The notes under the pieces were generated by a model. That model was not told where the DNA came from. It ran no database searches and saw nothing but the letters and a program-made list of their open reading frames with translations. The translations under genes were made by a program, and so were the position numbers. Source: an uncultured Hydrogenophaga sp. (GTDB taxonomy: Bacteria; Pseudomonadota; Gammaproteobacteria; Burkholderiales; Burkholderiaceae_C). From it: a stretch of 64,000 nt of DNA. Numbering within the stretch: the first letter of the stretch is position 1; each line of letters begins with the position of its first letter. Shown here in pieces: positions 38,041 through 46,677 of the stretch. The stretch covers positions 124,001-188,000 of the forward strand of contig NZ_OY288126.1 in the NCBI RefSeq assembly GCF_958439165.1, written 5' to 3'.

Positions 38041-38061
38041 GTAGTTTTATGAATTAACTAC
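38041..38061. promoter_or_regulatory. AT-rich dyad upstream of pilin operon
   Basis: GTAGTT (38041-38046) and AACTAC (38056-38061) pair around TTATGAATT in an unusually AT-rich island between ribD and the first pilin gene. It is the likely promoter or operator region of the reverse-strand pilin operon. No sigma54-type GG/GC pattern was seen. Confidence 0.4.
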
Positions 38062-38126
38062 AAAGTACCCATTCCGATGGAGTTGAAACCCGTATCGATG
38101 AACGGAAGAGTACTCAGGTATTCAAA

Positions 38127-38144
38127 GCCGGTCTCATGACCGGC
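38127..38144 (-). terminator. Hairpin at ribD stop
   Basis: GCCGGTC and GACCGGC pair around four bases that include the ribD stop codon, followed on the reverse strand by GCTTTG. A weak intrinsic terminator that could separate ribD from the pilin operon. Confidence 0.35.
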
Positions 38145-39261
38145 GGATCACCTCGGCCCTCAGACGGAGGTCGTCACCCAGCCGGTCCAGGCCGGTCCAG
38201 CGCAGGCGCACGCCATCGGCCAGCCGTTCCAGTGCCCCCAGATGGGCCAGGCCCGCGCCCTCTCCCAGCAGTGCCGGTGCCAGGTAGACCAGCAGCTCGT
38301 CCACCAGTCCGGCCCGCAGCAGCGAGCCGTTGAGCTTGTAGCCGGCTTCCACATGCAGCTCGTTGATCTCGAGGCTGCCCAGCGCCGCGATCATGGCGGC
38401 CAGGTCGACCTTGCCGCCATGGCCGGGCAGGTGGGCCAGGCGCGCCCCGCGGTCCTGCAGCGCCGCTGCGGCTGTCGTTTCGTGCACCGCGTGAAAGATA
38501 TGGATGCGCCGGCCGATGCCGCCGTGGGGCGGCTCAAAGAGGCGCGCGTCGGGCGGGGTACGCAGGTGCGAATCGATCACCACCAGGTCCGGCTGCCGGG
38601 TGACCGGCACCTCGCGCACATCCAGCCGGGGGTTGTCTTCGACCACGGTGCCGATGCCGGTCAGCACGGCGCAGGCGCGGGCCCGCCAGGCATGACCGTC
38701 GGCGCGGGCCTGCGGGCCGGTGATCCACTGGCTCTGGCCGTTGCCCAGGGCGGTGATGCCGTCCAGCGATGCTGCCAGCTTCATGCGCACCCAGGGTCGG
38801 CCCCGTTCCATGCGGCTGAAGAAGCCGATGTTCAGGTCGCGCACCGCCCGGGCCAGCGGGTGGTCGGCCGGCAGCAGGTCGACCTGGACACCGGCCTCGC
38901 GCAGGCGGGCCAGGCCTCTGCCGGACACCAGAGGATTGGGATCGCCGCAAGCCACCACCACGCGGGCCACCCGGGCCTCGATCAGCGCGTTGCAGCACGG
39001 CGGCGTGCGCCCGAAATGGGAGCAGGGTTCCAGCGTCACGTAGGCCGTGGCGCCTTCGGTGGCCTGGCCGTGGGCGGCGGCATGGCGCAGGGCCATGACC
39101 TCGGCATGGGGGCCGCCTGCGCGTTGCGTGTGACCGGTGCCGATCACCCTGCCGTCGGGCGCCACCAGCACGCAACCCACACGGGGGTTCGGGTTGGAGA
39201 GCGTGAGGGACGACAGGCTCGCATCGAGTGCGGCCTGGAGGTGGATCAGATCGGTGTCCAC
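38134..39261 (-). CDS. ribD: Bifunctional riboflavin deaminase/reductase RibD
   Basis: A 375-residue two-domain enzyme for the second and third steps of riboflavin synthesis. The deaminase zinc site is His52 in GPHAEVMAL, Cys80 and Cys89 in LEPCSHFGRTPPC. The reductase domain (about residues 150-370) has MKLAASLDGITAL and HVEAGYKLNGSLL. GTG at 39261 is eight bases after the nrdR stop and gives the family length; other starts lie inside nrdR. The rest of the rib genes are 7 kb away past the pilin operon. Confidence 0.92.
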   Translation of the reverse strand: MDTDLIHLQAALDASLSSLTLSNPNPRVGCVLVAPDGRVIGTGHTQRAGGPHAEVMALRHAAAHGQATEGATAYVTLEPCSHFGRTPPCCNALIEARVARVVVACGDPNPLVSGRGLARLREAGVQVDLLPADHPLARAVRDLNIGFFSRMERGRPWVRMKLAASLDGITALGNGQSQWITGPQARADGHAWRARACAVLTGIGTVVEDNPRLDVREVPVTRQPDLVVIDSHLRTPPDARLFEPPHGGIGRRIHIFHAVHETTAAAALQDRGARLAHLPGHGGKVDLAAMIAALGSLEINELHVEAGYKLNGSLLRAGLVDELLVYLAPALLGEGAGLAHLGALERLADGVRLRWTGLDRLGDDLRLRAEVIRRS

Positions 39262-39268
39262 CGGGGAT

Positions 39269-39718
39269 TCAGCGCTTGACCTCGTCGACCAGCGCCCGGA
39301 ATTCATCGATGTCCTCGAAGCTGCGGTAGACGCTGGCAAAGCGGATGTAGGCCACCTTGTCGAGCTTCTTGAGCTCCCGCATGACCATCTCGCCCAGGCG
39401 GGCGGCCGGCACTTCCCGGGTGCCCAGGTTGAGCAGCTTCTCCTCGATGCGCTCGATGGCCGCGTCCACCTGCTCGGTGCTCACCGGCCGCTTGCGCAGT
39501 GCCAGCGCGAACGATCCGCGCAGCTTGCCGGGCACATAGTCGACCCGGCGACCGTCCTTCTTGACCACCGCCGGGAAGCTCACCTCCGGCCGCTCGTAGG
39601 TGGTGAAGCGCTTCTCGCAGTGACCGCACTGCCGGCGGCGCCGGATGAAGTCTGCGTCTTCCGACACCCGGGTCTCGACGACCTGGGTCTCCAGATGACC
39701 GCAGAAGGGGCACTTCAT
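39269..39718 (-). CDS. nrdR: Transcriptional repressor NrdR
   Basis: A 149-residue nucleotide-sensing repressor of ribonucleotide reductase genes. The zinc ribbon is Cys3/Cys6 and Cys31/Cys34 (CPFC and CGHC), followed by an ATP-cone domain from SFPAVVKKDGRRVDY. It sits between glyA and ribD, the common Burkholderiales order. Its NrdR boxes would be at nrd promoters elsewhere. Confidence 0.97.
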   Translation of the reverse strand: MKCPFCGHLETQVVETRVSEDADFIRRRRQCGHCEKRFTTYERPEVSFPAVVKKDGRRVDYVPGKLRGSFALALRKRPVSTEQVDAAIERIEEKLLNLGTREVPAARLGEMVMRELKKLDKVAYIRFASVYRSFEDIDEFRALVDEVKR

Positions 39719-39759
39719 TGTTCAACTCCACACGCAGCGGCAGGCATGGAATCCGGCGC

Positions 39760-39830
39760 CGGGCCGCCCCAAGCCGGATTCGCGCCCCCTCGGGGGGCAG
39801 CGACCCGCGCAGCGGTGGAGCGTGGGGGCG
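39760..39830. repeat. GC-rich post-stop repeat, copy 2
   Basis: Contains GCCCCCTCGGGGGGC (hairpin 39784-39798), then ACCCGCGCAGCGGTGGAGCG and GGGGGCG, ending directly against the glyA stop codon. Similar in layout to 7976-8044 behind gabD. I recall related intergenic sequences in Comamonadaceae genomes; role as a 3'-end element is inferred. Confidence 0.5.
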
Positions 39831-41075
39831 TCACTTGTACACCGGGAAGCGGGCGGTCAGGGCGTTGACCTTGGCGCGCACCGTTTCGATGTTGGCCGCG
39901 TCGCGCGGGTTGTCCAGCACGTCGGCGATCAGGTGGGCGGTGGCTCGGGCTTCCTCGTCCTTGAAGCCGCGGGTGGTCATGGCCGGGGTGCCGATGCGCA
40001 CGCCGCTGGTGACCATCGGCTTCTCGGGGTCGTTGGGGATGGCGTTCTTGTTGATGGTCATGTGGGCCTGGCCCAGCACGGCCTCGGCCTCCTTGCCGGT
40101 GATGCCCTTGGCGCGCAGGTCGACCAGCATCACGTGGCTCTCGGTCCGGCCGCTGACGATGCGCAGGCCGCGCTGGGTCAGCGTTTCCGCCACGACCTGG
40201 GCGTTGCGGATGACCTGCTGCTGGTACAGCTTGAAACCGGGCTCGAGCGCCTCCTTGAAGGCCACGGCCTTGCCCGCGATCACGTGCATCAGCGGACCGC
40301 CCTGCAGGCCGGGGAAGATGGCGCTGTTGATGGCCTTCTCGTGCTGGGCCTTCATCAGGATGATGCCGCCACGGGGACCGCGCAGGCTCTTGTGGGTGGT
40401 GGAGGTCACCACGTCGGCATGGGGCACCGGGTTCGGGTACACGCCGGCGGCGATCAGGCCGGCGTAGTGGGCCATGTCGACCAGGAAGATGGCGCCGACT
40501 TCCTTGGCGATGCGGGCGAAGCGCTCGAAGTCGATATGCAGGCTGTAGGCCGACGCGCCGGCAATGATCAGCTTGGGCCGGGTCTCGCGGGCCTTGGCTT
40601 CCATGGCTTCGTAGTCGATGGCTTCCTGGGCGTTCAGGCCGTAGGAGACGACGTTGAACCACTTGCCCGACATGTTCAGCGGCATGCCGTGGGTCAGGTG
40701 GCCGCCCTCGGCCAGGCTCATGCCCATGATGGTGTCGCCGGGCTTGAGGAAGGCCAGGAACACGGCCTCGTTGGCCGAGGCGCCGCAGTGCGGCTGCACG
40801 TTGACGGCGTCGGCGCCGAACAGTTGCTTGGCGCGGTCGATGGCCAGCTGTTCGGCCACGTCCACATACTCGCAGCCACCGTAGTACCGCTTGCCGGGGT
40901 AGCCCTCGGCGTACTTGTTGGTCAGCTGAGAACCTTGGGCGGCCATCACGGCCGGCGAGGCGTAGTTCTCGCTGGCGATCAGCTCGATGTGATGTTCCTG
41001 GCGCGCGTTCTCGGCCTGGATGGCGGCAAACAGCTCGGGGTCGGTTTGTTCGATGAGGATGTTGCGGTCGTACAT
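39831..41075 (-). CDS. glyA: Serine hydroxymethyltransferase
   Basis: A 414-residue PLP enzyme interconverting serine and glycine with tetrahydrofolate. The cofactor lysine is in VTSTTHKSLRGPRGG, and HIELIASENYASPAV and GGCEYVDVAE are family marks. The gap upstream (41076-41303, no gene) holds a TAGAAT -10-like box on the reverse strand (41272-41277) next to a hairpin, GCCGAGC/GCTCGGC (41278-41296), but no recognisable riboswitch. nrdR and ribD follow on the same strand. Confidence 0.97.
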   Translation of the reverse strand: MYDRNILIEQTDPELFAAIQAENARQEHHIELIASENYASPAVMAAQGSQLTNKYAEGYPGKRYYGGCEYVDVAEQLAIDRAKQLFGADAVNVQPHCGASANEAVFLAFLKPGDTIMGMSLAEGGHLTHGMPLNMSGKWFNVVSYGLNAQEAIDYEAMEAKARETRPKLIIAGASAYSLHIDFERFARIAKEVGAIFLVDMAHYAGLIAAGVYPNPVPHADVVTSTTHKSLRGPRGGIILMKAQHEKAINSAIFPGLQGGPLMHVIAGKAVAFKEALEPGFKLYQQQVIRNAQVVAETLTQRGLRIVSGRTESHVMLVDLRAKGITGKEAEAVLGQAHMTINKNAIPNDPEKPMVTSGVRIGTPAMTTRGFKDEEARATAHLIADVLDNPRDAANIETVRAKVNALTARFPVYK

Positions 41076-41303
41076 GGCAATCCTGAGGAGGCAGTCCTGT
41101 GAAGGGTTGGTTCCTTGTGCGCTGACAAGGGCTGCCCAGGCGAACGGCTGAACGCACGCACCATCGGGTCCGGGCGGTGCGCTTCCCAGTGGTTGTCCCG
41201 GGCAGGCCGGGGGGCCACGTCAGCGGACGACCCGTCAGGGTGACCGCCTATCGCCAGTTGCGCACGCGCGGATTCTAGCCGAGCACCTGGCTCGGCCGGG
41301 TCC

Positions 41304-42188
41304 TCAGGAGGGGATGACCGCTGCCGGCGAGGGTGATCCGGTCGGGACCACCGCCTCCATGTCGACCGCCGGCGCCTGCCGGGCCGGCGGGACTTCCAGC
41401 TGCTTGACCGGAATGGGCTGTGCGACCGGTGCAGGGCGGGGCACGGCGCGACCCAGGGCCACGCTCTGGATCCGGGCGTGCTCGGCCATGACGCGGTCGA
41501 TGTACCAGCCGCCGTCGGTGGTGACAGCGCCCACGTACAGGCGGAGTCCACCCTCGACCGAGCCGGCGCGGCGGACGGCATCCTGCAGCACCTGCACGCC
41601 CACCCGCAGGTTGGACACCGGGTCGAAGGCCGCCAGATGGCCGCCGAAGTCCTCGTACTTGTCGGTGTGCACGCGGGTCAGCACCTGCATCAGGCCCTGA
41701 GCGCCGACCGGGCTCTGGGCGAAGGGGTTGAACCGCGACTCCACGGCCATCACGGCGAGGATCAGGGTCGGATCGATGCGGGCCTTCTCGCCCACGGCAT
41801 AGGCCTCGGTCACCAGGGCGGCCAGCGGCTCCGGGGCCACGCGGTACTTGCGGCTCAGCCACTGGGTGACCTTGGCCTGCTGTTCCGGCAGGGCCGAGAG
41901 GTCGGCGGCGGTCACCCGGTCGACGGCATTCGGTTCGACCTCGACCAGCTGGGTCACGCTGGCGGCTTCCTGGCGCTGCAGCAGCCAGCCCAGCAGCTGC
42001 TCTTCGGCGCTGGCCCGCAGGTCGGCCCGGAAGCCCAGCACCACGACGGCCACGGCCAGCAGGGTGCCCAGCAGCGCGAGGCTGTTGTGCGTGATGTCGT
42101 AAAAACCTCGGTAGGCATCGGTCATGGCGGTCCTGGCAGAAGCCAGGGCCCGGCTGGCTGCCGGTGCCCGTTGGTTCGGGTTGTTCAT
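41304..42188 (-). CDS. Membrane-anchored lytic transglycosylase
   Basis: A 294-residue protein with one N-terminal transmembrane helix (about residues 36-53, LALLGTLLAVAVVVLGF) and a periplasmic SLT domain. Glu150 in AVMAVESRFNPFAQSPVGA is the catalytic acid; GLMQV follows as in goose-lysozyme-like transglycosylases. It cuts peptidoglycan between MurNAc and GlcNAc without water. AGGAG is six bases upstream of ATG 42188, ruling out the longer frame to 42365. The C-terminus is proline-rich and disordered. Divergent from the DUF748 gene. Confidence 0.9.
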   Translation of the reverse strand: MNNPNQRAPAASRALASARTAMTDAYRGFYDITHNSLALLGTLLAVAVVVLGFRADLRASAEEQLLGWLLQRQEAASVTQLVEVEPNAVDRVTAADLSALPEQQAKVTQWLSRKYRVAPEPLAALVTEAYAVGEKARIDPTLILAVMAVESRFNPFAQSPVGAQGLMQVLTRVHTDKYEDFGGHLAAFDPVSNLRVGVQVLQDAVRRAGSVEGGLRLYVGAVTTDGGWYIDRVMAEHARIQSVALGRAVPRPAPVAQPIPVKQLEVPPARQAPAVDMEAVVPTGSPSPAAVIPS

Positions 42189-42621
42189 GTGTCGCTCCTT
42201 TCGCGGCGAGGCGGACTTCACGGGGAAGCCGGCCTCGTAGGACGGGGGGACGCCATCGGATCCGGTGCGTCGGTGCACCGAGGGCCGACTCCGCCGGGGA
42301 GGTGGCGGGAGGGGTCCGGGATTACCCTGAAGGGCAAAGTCCGCGGATGGTAGGTAGCTGAACATATCGAGTCAATGTTTTGAATCGTGTTTTATAGATT
42401 TATAGGTAATATAGATTTGTAAGAAAAGGTCATTGCTTCTGCCGTCCGAGCGCCGATCCCAGGCCTGGCGCGGGTTTGCCGAGGGTGGCGCCATGTGTCG
42501 CGAGAATGACCGTCCATCGGTTTTTATCGACCTTTCGCGTCCTGAAACCGGATTCCAGGGACGCCGAATGGGTCTGGCCGTGGCCATAAAAATTCCCCAT
42601 CGCCACCGAGTCCCCAGCCCC
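42189..42621. other. Gene-free divergent region with AT-rich block
   Basis: No convincing gene is seen. About 42360-42435 is strongly AT-rich, with repeated TATAG-type steps, and could carry promoters for the reverse transglycosylase and for a forward transcript. A forward frame with an ATG at 42493 (67 codons) has atypically low third-position GC and is not called. Confidence 0.5.
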
Positions 42622-42838
42622 TTGAAGTCCAGGCCGCGCAGGCGTAATCTGGCCTTGCGTTCCGGCACGGAACGCATGAGCCGGCCGAAGCGGTGAAGCC
42701 GCTGACCGGACCCCTCCGGGAGCAATCTCTTGCTCCCTGGCCGTCGGGACCACACCCTCCCGATGTGCCACACCGACGGCAAGTGCATGTTGCCCGCCGT
42801 CAACCCCGGCAGACCTGGTCTGCCGGGGTTTCTTGTTT
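42622..42838 (+). ncRNA. Candidate structured RNA or leader before DUF748 gene
   Basis: A forward promoter-like pair, TTGAAG (42622-42627) and TAATCT (42645-42650) with a 17-base spacer, is followed by a run of tight hairpins: 42656-42676 (9-base arms, loop GCA), 42687-42701, 42718-42737 (GGGAGCAA/TTGCTCCC), 42741-42779 (CCGTCGG/CCGACGG), 42778-42794 (GGCAA/TTGCC) and a final intrinsic terminator. The implied transcript is about 180 bases. No annotated gene explains a forward terminator here. Either a small RNA or a regulated leader of the gene at 42895 would fit; I match no known riboswitch class. Confidence 0.5.
42802..42838 (+). terminator. Intrinsic terminator
   Basis: AACCCCGGCAGACC (42802-42815) and GGTCTGCCGGGGTT (42817-42830) are fully complementary, followed by TTCTTGTTTCT on the forward strand. 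It lies 57 bases before the DUF748 start and between divergent genes, so it must end a forward transcript starting in this gap. Confidence 0.8.
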
Positions 42839-42894
42839 CTGGCGGGGATGTCCCCGGTTGTGGCCGTTCATCGGCTTGCGCGACACTCCACCGC

Positions 42895-45800
42895 ATGACC
42901 GCACCCGCCATCTCCTCCCGCCCCTCCGGTTTCTGGCAGCAGACCTGGCATGCGCCGGTTCGCTGGCGTCGATGGGCGGTGCGAGGCCTGGCGGGTCTGT
43001 TGCTGCTCTGGCTGGTGGCCTGGCTGGGTCTGCCGCCGCTGCTGAAGTCGCAGATCGAGTCCCGCGCCGGCGCGGCCCTGGGCAGGCCGGTTTCGCTGCA
43101 GTCGGTGCAGGTGCGGCCCTGGTCGCTGGAGGTCGATCTGGTCGGGCTTCGGGTGGCCGGTGCCTCCGCCGAGGCTGCGCCGCTGCTCACCGTGGAGCGG
43201 CTGCATGTCGATGCCGAACTCCAGTCGCTGCTGCGGCTGGCGCCGGTGATCGATGCGCTGCGGATCGAACTTCCGGTGATCCATGTCAGCCATCTCGCCG
43301 ACGGGCGCTACAGCGTGGACGACATCCTCGATCGCATCCGAGCCGCCAGTCCGCCGCCGGATCCACAAGCGGAGCCGGCCCGTTTCGCCCTGTTCAATCT
43401 GGAAGTGCAAGGGGGCGAGCTGACCTTCGAGGACCAGCCGGTAGGCGTGACCCATCGCATTGAAGCGGTCGAGCTGGGCGTTCCCTTCCTGAGCAACCTG
43501 CCGTCCCGGCGCGATGTGGTCACCCAGCCCCGGCTCGCCTTCCGGCTCAATGGCAGCGCGTTCGACTCCAGTGCCCGGACCACCCCGTTCGCCGAGACCC
43601 AGACCACACAGGCCCGCCTGAACATGCCGGCTTTCGACGTGGCTCCCTATCTGCCGTACTGGCCGGCTTCCTTGCCCCTGCGGCCCCTGGCCGGTGTGCT
43701 GGACATCGATCTGACGCTGGACTTCGAGCAGAAGGTGCAGCCCCATGTCCGGCTTTCCGGCTCGGTCGGTGTGGCCGGCTTGCGGGTGGCCGAAACCGGG
43801 GCCGCCGCCGGGGACCCCTGGCTGGGCTGGGAGCGTCTGCAGGTGGCACTCGACGGTGTGGAGCCGCTGGCCCGGAAGGTGACTCTCGGTGCGGTCAGCC
43901 TGGACGGCCTTCAGCTGAAGCTCGACCGCGACGTCCGCGGGCAGACCAACCTGCAGCGCATGCTGGCCCGGCTCGCACCTTCATCCGCGCCGGCACCGAC
44001 GGCTCCCGCTGCCGCCCGGCCCGCCACGCCACCGTCGCCCTGGCAGTTCGGCATGGCCTCTTTCGCTCTGAACAACGGGCGCATCGGGTGGCGCGACCAG
44101 ACCACCCGGCCTGCGGCCGAGATGGCACTGAACGATCTGCAGGTCCGTCTCGGTGCCGTGGCCTGGCCGATGCAGGCCGCCGCACCGGTGGAACTGTCCG
44201 TCCGCGTCGGCGAAACGCCGCTCTCCCTGCGCGGCGAGGTCAGTGACACCATGGCCCGGCTTCAGGGGTCGCTTCAGGCCTGGCCTCTCTCCACAGTGGC
44301 TCCTTATATGAAGCAGGTGCTGGAGCCTGAGCTGGACGGCCGGCTGAGTGCCGAGCTGGCGCTGGAGTGGGACGCCGCCGCGGCCGACCGGCCCATGGCG
44401 GTCCGCGTACGGGGCAGCCGGTTGGCCCTGGACACCTTGCGCCTGGGTCCCCCGCGCCAGCCACTGGCCCAGTGGAAGGCGCTGGAGCTGTCCGCGCTGG
44501 AGCTGGACTGGCCGGCGGCCCGCCTGTCCATCGGCACGGTGCGGCTGGACGAGCCCCGCCTGCAGGCCGGGCGCGATGCCGATGGCCGCTGGATGTTCGA
44601 GGCCTGGCTGCGTCAGGCGGCTGTGCCCGCCGAGACTGTGCCAACCACCCCGACCCAGGCCGAGGCGACCCCCGCCGCAACCCCGGCATGGCAGGTGAGC
44701 GTGGGCGATCTGCGCCTGGAGCGCGCCGGCCTGCGCTGGACCGACCGTTCAGGCGCCCGACCGGTCGATCTGGTGGTCTCCGGTCTGGACCTGCGGCTGC
44801 AGAACCTGGCGCCGCTGGCCGCACGCCAGCCCGACATGCCGCTGAGCCTGCAGGCCCGGGTGGCCGTGGCCGACCGCTCCAGCGAGCCCGGGCGGGTGAA
44901 CGTGAACGGCACGCTGCGCCTGCCGGCGGCCGATGCCGGGCTGGCTGCCCGCACCCGCCTGCAGCTGGAGCGGCTGCCGCTGCATGCGCTGGAGCCGTAC
45001 TTCGGGGATCGGCTGGCCATCGAGCTGCTGCGGGCCGACGCCAGCCTGCGCGGCCAGCTCGACCTGGAGCTCGCGGCCGATGGCCCGCGCGTCAAGCTGA
45101 CAGCCGACGCCGCGCTGGAAGACCTGCGTGCCCACAGCCTGACCCCGGCCGAAGAGCTGCTGACCTGGAAGTCGCTGCAGCTGCGCGGTGTCCGGCTGCA
45201 GACCGCGCCGGGCGAGGCCCTGCAGCTGGCCGTCGCGGAAACCGTGCTGAGCGATTACTTCGCCCGGGTCATCATCGATCCCGAAGGCCGCATCAATCTG
45301 CAGGGACTGGTGAAGCCGGCAACCGCGGAGGCTCCCGCCCCATCCGCCGCACCCGCCACCCCGGCCCCGGTGGCCGAGGGGCCGGCCCCCGACATCCGTT
45401 TCGGTCCGGTCAGCCTGGTGAACGGGCGGGTGCTGTTCTCCGACCGGTTCATCCGCCCCAACTACACCGCCAATCTGAGCGAACTCACCGGCACCCTGAG
45501 CGCCTTTGCCAGCCAGCCGCCAGCGCCCGGCGTGCCGCTGGCGCTGGCCGACCTGTCGCTCAAGGGCCGGGCCGAAGGCACGGCGGCGCTCGACATCAGC
45601 GGGCGCATCAACCCGCTGGCCCGCCCGCTGGCGCTCGACGTGCAGGCCAAGGTGCGCGACCTGGAGCTGCCGCCGCTGTCGCCTTACAGCGCCAAGTACG
45701 CCGGCTACGGCATCGAGCGCGGCAAGCTCAGCGTCGATCTGGCCTACCGCATCGACCCCGACGGCCAGCTCAGCGCCAGCAACCAGATCGTGCTCAACCA

Positions 45801-46593
45801 GCTCAGCTTCGGCGAGCGCATCGAGGGCAGCAGCGCGCCCAACCTGCCGGTCAAGCTGGCGGTGGCACTGCTGGCGGACCGCAATGGCGTGATCGACATC
45901 AACCTGCCGGTCAGCGGCTCGCTGAACGACCCGCAGTTCCGCGTGGGGCCGATCATCGTCAAGCTGATCTTCAATCTGATCGGCAAGGCCATCACGGCGC
46001 CGTTCGCGCTGATTGCCGGGGCATTCGGCAGCGATGGTCCGGACATGAGCCAGGTCGGTTTCGTGCCGGGCAGTGCTGCCCTGGGCGAGGAGGGGCTGCG
46101 CCAGCTGGAGGCGGTGGCCAAAGCCCTGACCAGCCGGCCGTCGCTGCAACTCACCGTCATGGGGCACAGCGACCTCGAGGCCGAGCGCGCCGGTTTTCAG
46201 CGCGCCCGCCTGGACGCGCAGGTGCAGGCCGAAAAACGCCGCCAGCTGGCCCGCAGCGGTGCCGCCGTGCCCCCGGTGGTGACGGTCGCTCCGCAGGAAT
46301 ATCCGGACCTGCTGAAGGAGGTCTACCGTCGCTCCGAGGTGGCCAAGCCGCGCAACCTGGTCGGCCTGGCCAAGGACATTCCGGTGCCCGACATGGAGAA
46401 GCTGCTGATGGCGGCCGTGCCCGTCAATGACGACGCCATGCGCGAACTGGCCGTGGCCCGCGCCGTGGCGGTCAAGGACTTCCTGGCCACCCGGTCCGTT
46501 CCGGAAGACCGGTTGTTCCTCGGTGCGCCGAGGCTGCAGGCCGCCGGCGACGGCTGGAAGCCGCAGGCCGAACTGCAGCTCGCACCGCGTTGA
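42895..46593 (+). CDS. DUF748/AsmA-like envelope protein
   Basis: A 1232-residue protein anchored by one N-terminal transmembrane helix (about residues 29-48, AVRGLAGLLLLWLVAWLGLP), followed by long beta-rich repeats of the AsmA/DUF748 type (VSLQSVQVRPWSLEVDLVGL and later GRINPLARPLALDVQ). The C-terminal ~150 residues carry an OmpA-like segment (LQLTVMGHSDLEAERA). Proteins of this class are thought to bridge the periplasm and move or sense lipids. The structured region and terminator sit in its upstream gap. Substrate unknown. Confidence 0.85.
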   Translation: MTAPAISSRPSGFWQQTWHAPVRWRRWAVRGLAGLLLLWLVAWLGLPPLLKSQIESRAGAALGRPVSLQSVQVRPWSLEVDLVGLRVAGASAEAAPLLTVERLHVDAELQSLLRLAPVIDALRIELPVIHVSHLADGRYSVDDILDRIRAASPPPDPQAEPARFALFNLEVQGGELTFEDQPVGVTHRIEAVELGVPFLSNLPSRRDVVTQPRLAFRLNGSAFDSSARTTPFAETQTTQARLNMPAFDVAPYLPYWPASLPLRPLAGVLDIDLTLDFEQKVQPHVRLSGSVGVAGLRVAETGAAAGDPWLGWERLQVALDGVEPLARKVTLGAVSLDGLQLKLDRDVRGQTNLQRMLARLAPSSAPAPTAPAAARPATPPSPWQFGMASFALNNGRIGWRDQTTRPAAEMALNDLQVRLGAVAWPMQAAAPVELSVRVGETPLSLRGEVSDTMARLQGSLQAWPLSTVAPYMKQVLEPELDGRLSAELALEWDAAAADRPMAVRVRGSRLALDTLRLGPPRQPLAQWKALELSALELDWPAARLSIGTVRLDEPRLQAGRDADGRWMFEAWLRQAAVPAETVPTTPTQAEATPAATPAWQVSVGDLRLERAGLRWTDRSGARPVDLVVSGLDLRLQNLAPLAARQPDMPLSLQARVAVADRSSEPGRVNVNGTLRLPAADAGLAARTRLQLERLPLHALEPYFGDRLAIELLRADASLRGQLDLELAADGPRVKLTADAALEDLRAHSLTPAEELLTWKSLQLRGVRLQTAPGEALQLAVAETVLSDYFARVIIDPEGRINLQGLVKPATAEAPAPSAAPATPAPVAEGPAPDIRFGPVSLVNGRVLFSDRFIRPNYTANLSELTGTLSAFASQPPAPGVPLALADLSLKGRAEGTAALDISGRINPLARPLALDVQAKVRDLELPPLSPYSAKYAGYGIERGKLSVDLAYRIDPDGQLSASNQIVLNQLSFGERIEGSSAPNLPVKLAVALLADRNGVIDINLPVSGSLNDPQFRVGPIIVKLIFNLIGKAITAPFALIAGAFGSDGPDMSQVGFVPGSAALGEEGLRQLEAVAKALTSRPSLQLTVMGHSDLEAERAGFQRARLDAQVQAEKRRQLARSGAAVPPVVTVAPQEYPDLLKEVYRRSEVAKPRNLVGLAKDIPVPDMEKLLMAAVPVNDDAMRELAVARAVAVKDFLATRSVPEDRLFLGAPRLQAAGDGWKPQAELQLAPR

Positions 46594-46677
46594 AGCCTGC
46601 GCGAACGCGGCGACAATAGGCGTTTGGCTGCGCGTGCTGCGCAGCCCATCCCTTTTTGCCCTTCGCCCAGATCTGCC

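Noticed and set aside
42493..42696. 67-codon forward frame
   Set aside because: GC at third positions is much lower than nearby genes and it runs into the hairpin region; no family signal.
42372..43190. 272-codon reverse frame before the DUF748 gene
   Set aside because: Overlaps the DUF748 start and the structured region; no family signal and an unlikely composition.
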